Below, in pieces: positions 25,559 through 33,326 of a DNA stretch of 40,371 nucleotides. The stretch is taken from contig JAFYHU010000026.1 of NCBI GenBank assembly GCA_017538965.1, forward strand, positions 1 through 40,371, written 5' to 3'. Under the pieces are notes generated by a model that was given only the letters and a program-made list of their open reading frames with translations, was not told where the DNA came from and searched no databases. The stretch is from Oscillospiraceae bacterium. GTDB lineage: Bacteria > Bacillota > Clostridia > Oscillospirales > Oscillospiraceae. The position numbers and the translations under genes were made by a program. The stretch's first letter is position 1. Each line of letters opens with the position of its first letter.

Positions 25559-26753
25559 ACTCGTTCAACCAGTCCGCAGCATCGATGACCCGGATGCCTT
25601 CATGCTCGTATTCCGGCTGATAAGTGCGTGCAATCACCAGCTTTGGGTATGCGTCTTTGATGCTTAACAGCGGGGCGAATTCCCTTTCAAAGGTCTTCGG
25701 CTCGGAGATATCGTTAGCAACCTGAATATACAGTTTTTTGCCCTGCTTCATAGCAACAAAGTCGATCTCTTTATTATACAGGACGCCGACATATACCTCA
25801 TACCCACGGCGGAGCAATTCGATGGCAACGATATTCTCCAGCACACGGCCGTAGTCCATATTCTTTGTTCCCAGCCTGGCAAAGCGGAAGCTTTGATCCG
25901 CCAGATAATACTTATCCTCAGAGTGGAGATACCGCTTCCCGCGCACATCATACCGCCGTATCCGATAGAACGCAAAAGCCTTACACAGGGCATCCATGTA
26001 TTTCCCAACGGTCTTATGATCGACCTTTGTCTTATTGAAGGAGAGGGTATCTGTTATCGTCCGAACGGAAGTGACGTTTCCGATGTTGTCCATCAGGAAA
26101 TCGATCAGCTCGTGCAGCAGAGGCTCATTCCTCAGCCTGTATTTCTTCATAATATCACGGACGATCAAGGCATTTAACACTTCGCTGTTGATGTAACGGT
26201 ATTTCTGCTCCTGGTTTTTATACAGATAGGAGCCGGCCATGCCGCCCTCGGTAATGTATTTCGTCAAGCTGCCGTATAGATTCTCCGATGGGAAATAGGC
26301 AAGGTATTCCTTGAAAGAGAACGGGAACACGTGGATCTCATAGGTGCGGCCGACAAACAGCGTCGCCAGATCACTGCTTTGCAGGAAGGCGTTTGAACCG
26401 GTAACGCAGATATCGTACTTCTCTTTCGCGTGCAGGCTGTTGATTGCCTTTTCAAAGGAGGGACACATCTGTACCTCATCGACCATAAGCACATTGTTCT
26501 TTCCGTCCTGATAATGCTCCTCAACATAGCTTTCCAGGGCATGATATTCCATAAGGCTCTCAAACTCTGTAAGGTTAAAATTGATATGGATAATATTTGC
26601 AGCCTGGTCATTGTCCTGCAGCCATACTGCCAGCGCATCCAGCAGCTTGGATTTGCCCGACCGGCGAACACCGGTAATTACCTTGATATCCGGCGTCTGA
26701 AGAAGATCCTTCATTTCTTCCAGATATGCGGTACGTTCGATAAGCTTCATCAT
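25542..26753 (-). CDS. AAA-family ATPase with DUF4143 C-terminal domain
   Basis: A 403-residue protein of the AAA_14/DUF4143 group. Walker A is GVRRSGKS (28-35), Walker B is VLMVDEVQ (88-95), and VTGSNAFL (117-124) marks the sensor region; IHVFPFSFKEYL follows. The C-terminal domain carries YNKEIDFVAMKQGKKLYIQV, which looks like a PD-(D/E)XK nuclease core, but the usual E-V-K is replaced by Q-V-A, so cleavage activity is doubtful. These ATPases often occur in many copies per genome; their role is unknown. The gene is AT-richer than its neighbours, has its own promoter, and is bracketed by palindromes B and hairpins A. Confidence 0.92.
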   Translation of the reverse strand: MMKLIERTAYLEEMKDLLQTPDIKVITGVRRSGKSKLLDALAVWLQDNDQAANIIHINFNLTEFESLMEYHALESYVEEHYQDGKNNVLMVDEVQMCPSFEKAINSLHAKEKYDICVTGSNAFLQSSDLATLFVGRTYEIHVFPFSFKEYLAYFPSENLYGSLTKYITEGGMAGSYLYKNQEQKYRYINSEVLNALIVRDIMKKYRLRNEPLLHELIDFLMDNIGNVTSVRTITDTLSFNKTKVDHKTVGKYMDALCKAFAFYRIRRYDVRGKRYLHSEDKYYLADQSFRFARLGTKNMDYGRVLENIVAIELLRRGYEVYVGVLYNKEIDFVAMKQGKKLYIQVANDISEPKTFEREFAPLLSIKDAYPKLVIARTYQPEYEHEGIRVIDAADWLNESVPQK

Positions 26754-26779
26754 GATACCTCCAAGCTTATTGTGGTTTT

Positions 26780-26808
26780 ATTATACTATTTCTATTCCCC
26801 AAAATCAA
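26780..26808 (-). promoter_or_regulatory. Promoter of the ATPase gene
   Basis: On the minus strand, TTGATT and TATAAT are 17 bases apart, about 27 bases before the start codon. The -35 lies inside palindrome B, and one arm runs through the spacer, so a protein binding the palindrome would block the promoter. Confidence 0.8.
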
Positions 26809-26832
26809 ATAATTTTTGTTTTTGGGGAATAG
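26792..26832. repeat. Palindrome B, right copy, at the ATPase promoter
   Basis: Perfect 13-bp arms CTATTCCCCAAAA and TTTTGGGGAATAG enclose a 15-base loop. It is the partner of the copy at 25518. From here to hairpin A at 26980 no gene is seen. Confidence 0.88.
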
Positions 26833-26979
26833 ATAGTTTGTTCGAGCTCTCATAATGTCAGCTGTCTGTACCATACAGTCCTTACAGGCCTCAGGGATCT
26901 CAGAATGGATTACCCCTTTCAAGCGTCCGCTCTTCGTTTGCATCCTGACAGCTTAAGGACATAATAGGCAGAAAGAAAA

Positions 26980-27005
26980 CATCCTCCCGAAAAAATGGGA
27001 GGATG
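26980..27005 (-). terminator. Terminator hairpin A, right copy (after the CARF-HEPN gene)
   Basis: It is identical to the hairpin at 25478-25503, with TTTTCTTTC following on the minus strand. It would end transcription of the gene whose stop is at 27059. Confidence 0.85.
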
Positions 27006-27026
27006 TCTGTTTTGAAAAAGGCCTGC

Positions 27027-27082
27027 AGAACACAGAGAACCGTCCCCTGTGTTCTGAGTCAGGGAACCTGTCCCCGTGACTC
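27027..27082. repeat. Pair of REP-like palindromes
   Basis: The first palindrome pairs AGAACACAG with CTGTGTTCT (27027-27055). The second pairs GAGTCA-GGG with CCC-TGACTC (27056-27082). On the minus strand they contain GGGGACGGTTCTCTGTG and GGGGACAGGTTCCCTGAC, a motif type I recall from REP/RAYT repeats of Firmicutes. The second one supplies the stop codon of the adjacent gene. Confidence 0.7.
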
Positions 27083-28936
27083 ATTTTTATATCCGCGGCG
27101 CATGCGGTCCGCGGCGTTTCGGACATCATCGGAGGAAATGTACACGATCTTGGGGTTTTTGTCTCGCACTTCCTCAAGGGCCTTTTCATAGCTCGTGATG
27201 AAGAACTCGATGGTGTTCTTCAGAATCGTCAGGGCATAGCTGCTGTCGCTTTCGGATACGATCAGGCGCCGATCGGTCATCGCGTCGGCATCGGCATGGC
27301 TGATCTTGTTTCGCACCATGCCGAGATTGAAATAGGCATACAGGACGTTCTGCACCGTGTCAATGCTGTCGCAGGCGGTGTGACCGCCGATCTTTGCCGG
27401 GTCCTGTTTTTCAATGGACTTCGCCCGCACGGCGGCGTATACCATGTTCCTGTCTTCCCCTCTCGAGCCGTTCAGCCTGGCCGCTTCCCGATCATAGTTC
27501 TTGATGAAATAATGGCTGATATCATCCATCTTATAATATTCATACGGCTTCAGTTCCAGTCTCTCCTTCGCGAGCAGCCCGGTAATCTCCTCCGCGCGGG
27601 TTTCGTCATCGCAGTAGTAGAAGATGCCCTTCTCCACCAGGGCAGCCGGCGCATAGGTTTCAATCAGGGTCAGGACCTGCTGATACAGCTGATGCCGATA
27701 GGCCCATTTGATCAGTTCGATAAAGATATTGCTGCCGTCATCCGTCAGCAGCGCGCCGTAATCCGCCTGAATGCACCCGGCGATCATGCCGAACAGAACG
27801 CCGTAGTAGCCGTTTTCCGCCCACGAACGCTCGTCCGCGAACAGCCCGCGCAGCTGCAGGAGACCCTCCTGCACCTCATTGATGTTGCACATGGACATGC
27901 CCACGTCCACATGCCGCGCGGCATAGATCAGGCGGCTGATCCGCTCGTCGTGCACACCTTGGTTTTTCCAGAAATTCACCAGCATATCCGTCTTGCTGTA
28001 ATTGAGGAAAGCGTGCGTCGCAGCGGCCAGTTCCGAGGCACGGGAAACGACGGTATTTTCCTCGATCCTCCCTGTCAGAGTTCCGGAGGCCTCGGAAACC
28101 CTGTAGATCTTCTCCAGATAAGCGTTGCTTCCCGGCGTGGAGATCAGAATGTCAAGCAGATTCAGGACAACGGAAGCATCCACCGCGGCATTGTTGCCCA
28201 GCGAAACATAGAGCCGGATTTCATTCTTCCCGTCGAGGTCATCCTGATTGATGTCCAGCATGCTGTCGACCCAGTACTCCCGCTTCTCCAGCATGCCTGC
28301 CGGGAAACAGCGGACGCAGATGTTTTCGTTGAGCGGAAGGATCTCCAGTTTGGCAGAGGGCTTCAGCTGCGTGTACAGATAATTCTTCACCCACTTCATG
28401 GTAAGCCGGGGATCCGCGCGCCTCTCCGGGAAGGCAGCGAACAGCGCGTCCCGGAAGCACTCAAAGAGCTCCCGGCTGCAGGCCAGCTCGTCAAAAAAGC
28501 GGTTGAGCCGCTTCGGTTCCTGCTTTGCGTGCTGCTCCTGGAAGCTGCGGACAAAGTCAATGAGCCTGAAACGCTCCTCTTCCGGCAGCAGCGCATCATA
28601 AGCCTGCTGTTCCAGGCTCAGCTCATCGATATACTGCGCGATCCGGGACCGGTACCGGTCGAAGGCGGAAAGAGAGCCCTGATCTTCGGAATAAAGAGCG
28701 CCCGCATCCTTCAGACGGAGCGGTTTTCCGCCGTTCCCGCCGTCAGAGGAGCCGTCCCCACCGATGACGTGGATCTCGTCAATGGGAAAACGGGCCAGGA
28801 TAAACCTGGTGCTCGCTTCCATGCTCTGCACGGCTTCGCAGTAGCTGAAGCCGTATTCGTTCCGCACTGCATAATACCGCAGCGCTCTGTCGTTCTCCAG
28901 CGCGTCCAGTGATGTCAAAAGAATATTCTTGGTCAT
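27059..28936 (-). CDS. Orphan CARF-like / HEPN protein (TM1812/Csx1-type CRISPR effector-like)
   Basis: A 625-residue protein. The N-terminus (KNILLTSLDALENDRALRYY, then FPIDEIHVIGG) and a second strand-helix block (NEIRLYVSLGNNAAVDASVVLNLLDIL, about 236-262, with ELAAATHAFLNYSKTDML after it) follow the split CARF layout of TM1812-type CRISPR proteins. CARF domains bind cyclic oligonucleotides made by Cas10. The C-terminal helices contain VRNKISHAD, whose R542-x4-H547 fits the HEPN ribonuclease motif. No cas gene or CRISPR array is in the window. The last residues (NESRGQVP) and stop come from a REP-like element, so the native end may be lost. The start has GGAG eight bases upstream. The CARF call rests on pattern, not on a search. 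Confidence 0.65.
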   Translation of the reverse strand: MTKNILLTSLDALENDRALRYYAVRNEYGFSYCEAVQSMEASTRFILARFPIDEIHVIGGDGSSDGGNGGKPLRLKDAGALYSEDQGSLSAFDRYRSRIAQYIDELSLEQQAYDALLPEEERFRLIDFVRSFQEQHAKQEPKRLNRFFDELACSRELFECFRDALFAAFPERRADPRLTMKWVKNYLYTQLKPSAKLEILPLNENICVRCFPAGMLEKREYWVDSMLDINQDDLDGKNEIRLYVSLGNNAAVDASVVLNLLDILISTPGSNAYLEKIYRVSEASGTLTGRIEENTVVSRASELAAATHAFLNYSKTDMLVNFWKNQGVHDERISRLIYAARHVDVGMSMCNINEVQEGLLQLRGLFADERSWAENGYYGVLFGMIAGCIQADYGALLTDDGSNIFIELIKWAYRHQLYQQVLTLIETYAPAALVEKGIFYYCDDETRAEEITGLLAKERLELKPYEYYKMDDISHYFIKNYDREAARLNGSRGEDRNMVYAAVRAKSIEKQDPAKIGGHTACDSIDTVQNVLYAYFNLGMVRNKISHADADAMTDRRLIVSESDSSYALTILKNTIEFFITSYEKALEEVRDKNPKIVYISSDDVRNAADRMRRGYKNESRGQVP

Positions 28937-28998
28937 AGCTGCTTCTCCTTTGCTGATCGTCTGCCTTGCCTCGTCTGTTTCTTCAGAAACTCAAAAAA

Positions 28999-29028
28999 GG
29001 GGCAGCCTGAATGCCGGCAGGCTGCCCC
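28999..29028 (-). terminator. Terminator after the DUF1269 gene
   Basis: Perfect 10-bp arms GGGGCAGCCT and AGGCTGCCCC are followed by six T on the minus strand. It separates the DUF1269 gene from the CARF-HEPN gene. Confidence 0.92.
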
Positions 29029-29049
29029 CAGGGTTTCTGTTTTCTTCGA

Positions 29050-30222
29050 TTACAGTTTAAAGCTGTTGCCGGCTCTGTTGTACATGTCGGTCAACTCCGC
29101 ATTGGCCTCTTCGGCCTTGCGCTTTTGCTCTTCCTCATATGCCTGCCATTCGCGTTTGCGCTCGAGCTCTTCGAGATTCTCGATCTCCTTGACCAGACGC
29201 TCCACAGACACTCTCTCGATGGTGACGTCGTATTCCTTCAGCTTCTTGGTCAGGGCCTCGCTGCCCTTCTCGTCCGCCTGAAGCACGAGCACGGTCGCGC
29301 CGTCGGGGATGGCCGCATAGACGTAATCGATCAACGCGAAGTCCCGGATGCCTTCGCCGGCGTCCTTGAGCTCGCCGAGCGCGGCGCCGATGCCGCTGCC
29401 GTAGAGAGCACCGATCGGTCCGCCGAGCAGACCCAGCACGCCGCCGATCAGACCGCCCTTCAGGGTGTCGTTCACGGACTTCTCCCATCTTTCTTCCGAA
29501 TCCTTGATCACATACTCGCCGTTTTCATACTTGACGATGGCAGCCTGCGAAATGAAGTAATAGTCGTCCACGAAGTTATCCTTCAGCTCGCTGAAGGCCT
29601 TGTAGGCATCGCTCGGATCCTTGTAATTGACGATCAGGATGTTCTCGGACACTTCCGTATTGTAATACTTCTTCAGCGCCTTGACGTCTTCCTTCCAGGC
29701 CTTCTTTTCGGCCTTTTCCTCAGCCGCGACGACCTGCTCGATTTCCTTGGTCACTTCATTCACGGTGAATCTTGCGACGGTGGCATCATAAGCCTTCAGC
29801 TTTTCGCTCAGGGCAGCGTCGCCCTTCTCGTCCGCGAGGAGAAGGAGAACGGTCTCACCCTCGTCAACGCAGCCGCTGACATATTCCATCACAACGGAAT
29901 CCTTCCAGCTGTCGCTGACATCCTTGGCGCCGCCGAGCAGCGCGCCGACGCTGCCGCCGATGAGAACGCCCAGAGGTCCGCCCAGGAGGCCGACCAGGCC
30001 GCCGACCAGGCTGCCCTTCAAAGTGTCGTCCACAGCCTTCTCGGCTCTTTCAACCTGATCCTTGACAACGATCTCGCCGTCTTCCTTCGCCACGATTGCG
30101 GCCTGAGAGATAAAATAGTTGTCGTCTACGAATTCATCCTTCAGTTCGGTGAATGCCTGGTAGGCCTGACTGTCTTTCTTGAAATCCACAACCAGAATGT
30201 TTTCTGCCACTTTTTTTGCCAT
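29050..30222 (-). CDS. Tandemly duplicated DUF1269-type protein with glycine zippers
   Basis: This 390-residue protein consists of two similar halves (about 1-165 and 195-360). Each begins SENILIV/AENILVV, continues DAYKAFSELKDxFVDDxYFISQAAIV, then has a glycine-rich segment (GSLVGGLVGLLGGPLGVLIGG; GGLIGGVLGLLGGPIGALYG) and ends in a strand-helix with VLxLxADEKG. The family normally has one unit; the glycine stretches resemble membrane-inserting zippers, and the function is unknown. A charged helical linker joins the halves and a Glu/Lys-rich tail follows. It has an AAGGAAG site before the ATG and is transcribed alone, divergently from the decarboxylase-like gene. Confidence 0.85.
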   Translation of the reverse strand: MAKKVAENILVVDFKKDSQAYQAFTELKDEFVDDNYFISQAAIVAKEDGEIVVKDQVERAEKAVDDTLKGSLVGGLVGLLGGPLGVLIGGSVGALLGGAKDVSDSWKDSVVMEYVSGCVDEGETVLLLLADEKGDAALSEKLKAYDATVARFTVNEVTKEIEQVVAAEEKAEKKAWKEDVKALKKYYNTEVSENILIVNYKDPSDAYKAFSELKDNFVDDYYFISQAAIVKYENGEYVIKDSEERWEKSVNDTLKGGLIGGVLGLLGGPIGALYGSGIGAALGELKDAGEGIRDFALIDYVYAAIPDGATVLVLQADEKGSEALTKKLKEYDVTIERVSVERLVKEIENLEELERKREWQAYEEEQKRKAEEANAELTDMYNRAGNSFKL

Positions 30223-30345
30223 GATTTTCTTCCTTTCTCTTTCTATGCTCTTGCAGAGCGTTTTTTTCTTTGGGACGAAAAGGTTTGCGCCTGGTAAACT
30301 CCTTCGCCTCCATCTCTCCTAATTTTTGCATATATTCCGGAATTG

Positions 30346-30372
30346 TGCAAGAGGATGTTCCAGAATGTCAAG
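30346..30372 (-). repeat. 27-bp shared upstream element, copy 1
   Basis: Read on the minus strand it begins CTTGACATTCTGGAAC and ends CTCTTGCA, 144 bases before the DUF1269 start. It matches the copy at 36889-36915 in 25 of 27 positions, and the one at 36143 over the first 16-20 bases. Confidence 0.75.
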
Positions 30373-30417
30373 TCGGAATCGAAAAAATTTTCTCCATCAG
30401 ACTTTCCGTGCAGAGGA

Positions 30418-30447
30418 TTGACAAGCATTTTGTGCCTGTGTTACTAT
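30418..30447 (+). promoter_or_regulatory. Promoter of the decarboxylase-like gene
   Basis: A consensus TTGACA (30418-30423) and TACTAT (30442-30447) are 18 bases apart. AAAGGAG follows nine bases before the ATG. Confidence 0.75.
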
Positions 30448-30469
30448 CCCAAAAAAGGAGAGATGACAA

Positions 30470-31783
30470 ATGAACAGAAAACAAATTGCCTCCATTCTGG
30501 CTGTGCTGCTGGTCCTGGTTCTGTTCTGCTTTGCATCCCGGTATCCGAATCAGGCTGCCGCGCCCGGCGAAACGCTGACCGCGGAGGAAACGGCCGCTTC
30601 CGCTGCGCTGCCGGTCTCAGAAGCATCTCTGGCGATGCGCGGGTATCTGGAGGCGGATCCGGAACTGATGACGCTGATGGAGCAGTCCCTTGCCAAGGCG
30701 GCCGCGGTCAATCCCGATCCGAACACCAACCCGGTGCGCACGGTCGAAGAATTTTACCGCCTGATTGACTGGGCCGTGACCTGCATGCCCTGGAACGTGC
30801 TGACCGATGCGGAATATCCCACTCTGTACAACAGCATCGACCAGAGCATCGACTATATCTGGTTCCTGCTGGATCAGCCTCTGGACGCCCTGGAGGGCAG
30901 GGGCTATTATTACCCCACGCTCCAGTACCATGAACCGATTGCCTCCTGGTGGCGTGAGTATGCCGACGAATGGGGTGCCTTCCTCTCTACCGAGGAGAGC
31001 TGGAACGATGCTATCTACGAGCAGGTGAAGAACGATCCCAGCATGAACATGCAGTACGGCTGGTACGCGGAGGAAAACGTGTGGCACAGCTTCAACGAGT
31101 GGTTCTCCCGTTCTCTCATCGATCCTTCCGTCCGGCCCATCGCGGACAGCACCGTCGTCTCTCCGGCGGACGCCAAGCCGCAGGGCATCTGGGCCATCGA
31201 TGAAAACGGCGATCTGATCCACAAGGAGGGCACCGTTATCAAATCCGCGCGGATCACTTCCGTCGCCCAGCTGATCGGTCCCGATTCCCAATATACCGAC
31301 GCCTTCAAAGGCGGCACGCTGACGCACACCTTCCTGGATGTGAACGACTATCACCGCTACCATTTCCCGGTCAGCGGCACCGTTCTGGAAGTGCGCAAGA
31401 TCCCTGCAGTCGATGCGGCGGGCGGCATTACCGAGTGGGACGCGGATTCCGGGCGCTACATTCTCCTTGATTCCGTTCCCGGCTGGCAGATGATCGAGAC
31501 CAGAGACTGCGTCATCCTCGATACGGGCGAGTACGGGCTGGTTGCCGTGCTGCCCATCGGCATGTCCCAGATCTGCTCCTGCAACTGGGAGGATTCCGTA
31601 CAGGTCGGCGCAAGGGTGGAAAAAGGCGACCCGATGGGCTGGTTCCTGTTCGGCGGAAGCGATATCGTGATGGTCTTCCAGTCCGGCGTCGATGTAGAGC
31701 TTCTGTGTGAGGCGGAAGGAGACGGCTATACCCACATCCTGATGGGCGAGCCCTATGCCAACCTGACCGTGAGAGAGAAATAA
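30470..31783 (+). CDS. Membrane-anchored phosphatidylserine decarboxylase-like protein
   Basis: A 437-residue protein with an N-terminal signal or anchor (about 6-23), a helical region (50-205) and a decarboxylase domain from about 205. Family marks are FNEWFSRSL (208-216), VVSPADAK (229-236), THTFLDVNDYHRYHFPVSGTV (285-305) and WFLFGGSDIVMVFQ (391-404). In phosphatidylserine decarboxylases the protein cuts itself before the serine of a (L/G)GST motif to make the pyruvoyl group. Here the motif reads GGSD, with the serine at 397 kept. The extracellular or membrane-surface location and extra N-terminal domain differ from housekeeping Psd, so the substrate may not be phosphatidylserine. Confidence 0.85.
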   Translation: MNRKQIASILAVLLVLVLFCFASRYPNQAAAPGETLTAEETAASAALPVSEASLAMRGYLEADPELMTLMEQSLAKAAAVNPDPNTNPVRTVEEFYRLIDWAVTCMPWNVLTDAEYPTLYNSIDQSIDYIWFLLDQPLDALEGRGYYYPTLQYHEPIASWWREYADEWGAFLSTEESWNDAIYEQVKNDPSMNMQYGWYAEENVWHSFNEWFSRSLIDPSVRPIADSTVVSPADAKPQGIWAIDENGDLIHKEGTVIKSARITSVAQLIGPDSQYTDAFKGGTLTHTFLDVNDYHRYHFPVSGTVLEVRKIPAVDAAGGITEWDADSGRYILLDSVPGWQMIETRDCVILDTGEYGLVAVLPIGMSQICSCNWEDSVQVGARVEKGDPMGWFLFGGSDIVMVFQSGVDVELLCEAEGDGYTHILMGEPYANLTVREK

Positions 31784-31814
31784 GGCTTTATCATAATGTC
31801 AAATTTCGCTCCCG

Positions 31815-32171
31815 CGTCCTCACAAGCTCCGGATCATTCGCTTCCCTGTAGCGACAGGAAAGCTCACTCCCTCCGCAGACAAGCTTGGATCGTCGCACGC
31901 TTCCCGCGCGTCAGTGTGCTCGTCCTTTCCGATGGAAACCCGCTTTGCTGGGCTTTCCATCGGGGATGCGGGGCGACTCCCAATCAAGCTGTACTGTTTC
32001 GCGGCAAGGGCAGCTACAGCCCCTGACGAACCGTCTGCTGCCGCGAATGGATTATGGTGTTGAATTCTGCAACTACGCTGAAAGTACCTGCCAGCATTTA
32101 GACCCATACCCACAAAACGCGGCGGGGAAAGGTTCGTGCGAGGGACAAGGTACAATTCCGCGTAATTGCAG
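31815..32171 (+). repeat. Repeat block L1 (long repeat shared with 39603-39918)
   Basis: From CGTCCTCACAAGCTCC on, this block matches the one at 39603. It includes a cruciform-like GATGGAAA...TTTCCATC hairpin, a TGTACTGTTTCGCGGC segment and, at its end, the 54-bp repeat R2 (32118-32171). It has an extra piece of about 45 bases near 31880 that the other copy lacks; a similar piece occurs at 32501-32543. Confidence 0.85.
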
Positions 32172-32326
32172 GAAGCTGAAGTCGGGCTTTTTCGCCTGCG
32201 GGCGAAGGGATTGCTCCCAATCAACTCTCCCCGTTTCGCGGCCAGGGTAGCGGCTGCCCCTGACCAACCACTGCTGCCGCGAAGAAAACGTTTTAACGTT
32301 CTGCTCTCTTCTTCTGCGCGGCGCAG

Positions 32327-32369
32327 GGCTTGAGAGCGCGGGGAAACGTTCCCTGCCGCGCAGTTGCAG
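32327..32369 (+). repeat. 54-bp repeat family, shortened copy R3
   Basis: It starts CGCGGCG and ends CCGCGCAGTTGCAG but is 43 bases long, having lost part of the middle. Confidence 0.6.
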
Positions 32370-32583
32370 GAAGGCATGAACGGGCTATTTCGCCTGCGGG
32401 CGGGAACACCTCATCCGCCCCAGTGTGCGCACTGGGGCACCTTCCCCATGAGGGGAAGGGCGCCTGCGGGCGCAGGGATTGCGTAGCGATCTGGGGCAGC
32501 AAGCTCGGATCGTCACGCGTTTCTCGCGCGTCAGAATGCTCCCTACGGGCGTGGAGTTTTTCACGCTTCCCGCGCGTCGTTAT

Positions 32584-32715
32584 GCTCCCTACGGGTATCA
32601 ATTTTCAAACCCCATGGCGCAAGCCGGGGGTTTTTTGTCGCAGGGGGTTCGGGATCCGTGATCAGGTTTCGAAATCAGAACGACCACTGCAGATGAGCAG
32701 AAAGCCGCTTTCCTT
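32584..32715 (+). repeat. Tandem-type unit T1
   Basis: It runs from GCTCCCTACGGGTATC through the CCCCATGG...CCGGGGGTTTTTT hairpin and GGTTTCGAAATCAGAACG to GAAAGCCGCTTTCC. The same order of parts is found in T2 and T3. Confidence 0.8.
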
Positions 32716-32723
32716 AAGAAAAG

Positions 32724-32886
32724 CGCGGCGGAGAAACCTTGGTGCGAGGGGGGCAGTTTCCCTGCCGCGCAAATGCAGGAGCCGGAGTCGGGCACTTTAC
32801 GGAAACGTTTTCTGATGCCCGACTCCGGCTTTCTGCAATTACGCGGATTTTCAGTTTGGTGCTCGCACGTACCTTATCCCGCCGCG
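32724..32886. repeat. Inverted pair of 54-bp repeats (R4 and R5)
   Basis: R4 (32724-32778, plus) and R5 (32833-32886, minus) face each other. Between them perfect 15-bp arms starting AGCCGGAGTCGG (32780-32794 and 32816-32830) enclose a 21-base loop. The whole 163 bp can fold into one long hairpin. Confidence 0.8.
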
Positions 32887-32981
32887 TTTTCTTGTTTTGT
32901 GTTTTCCGCGGTGAGCGTGCCGGGAGTAATCTGTAACCAGGTGGACACCCTCCGCTGGGATTGCGGAGCGATCTGGGGATC

Positions 32982-33123
32982 GCTCCCTACGGGTATCATT
33001 TTTTCAAACCCCATGGCGTAAGCCGGGGGTTTTTTCGTCGCAGTTGGTTCGGGATCTGGGATCAGGTTTCGAAATCAGAACGGGCAGGTCGGATCAGAAG
33101 GAAGCCGCTTTCCTTTGGGCGCC
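32982..33123 (+). repeat. Tandem-type unit T2
   Basis: It has the same parts as T1 and is closest to T3, with GGATCTGGGATCAGG and CGGGCAGGTCGGATCA before GAAGCCGCTTTCC. Confidence 0.85.
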
Positions 33124-33157
33124 TGCGGGCGCGGAGATGCGGAGCGATCTGGGGATC

Positions 33158-33297
33158 GCTCCCTACGGGTATCTTTTTTTCAACCCCCATGGCGTAAGCC
33201 GGGGGTTTTTTGTCGCAGAGGGTCCGGGATCTGGGATCGGTTTCGAAATCAGAACGGGCAGGTCGGATCATAAAGAAGCCGCTTTCCTTTGGGCGCC
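33158..33297 (+). repeat. Tandem-type unit T3
   Basis: It is nearly identical to T2 and about 35 bases downstream of it. Both are preceded by GCGGAGCGATCTGGGGATC. Confidence 0.85.
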
Positions 33298-33326
33298 GGC
33301 AGACGCGGGGATCGATTCCTGAAAAT

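Larger units (their letters stand above)
31784..33326. other. Gene-free repeat island 1
   Basis: About 1.5 kb with no credible gene. It is a mosaic of blocks that recur inside the window: L1, the 54-bp repeats R2-R5, the short CGCCTGCGGGCG palindromes and three 140-bp tandem-type units. The open frames here run through repeats, lack ribosome binding sites and have no recognisable protein character. It lies between the decarboxylase-like gene and the M15 peptidase gene. Confidence 0.8.

Noticed and set aside
27296-28912. Long open frame opposite the CARF-HEPN gene (538 codons)
   Set aside because: Same reason; the minus-strand protein has ordered motifs and a ribosome binding site, this one has neither.
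31885-32815. Open frames in the repeat island, both strands
   Set aside because: They follow the repeats, change with the copies, lack ribosome binding sites and show no protein-like composition.
32584-33297. Possible CRISPR array
   Set aside because: The units are about 140 bp, only three in number and irregularly spaced, with no short repeats and unique spacers.
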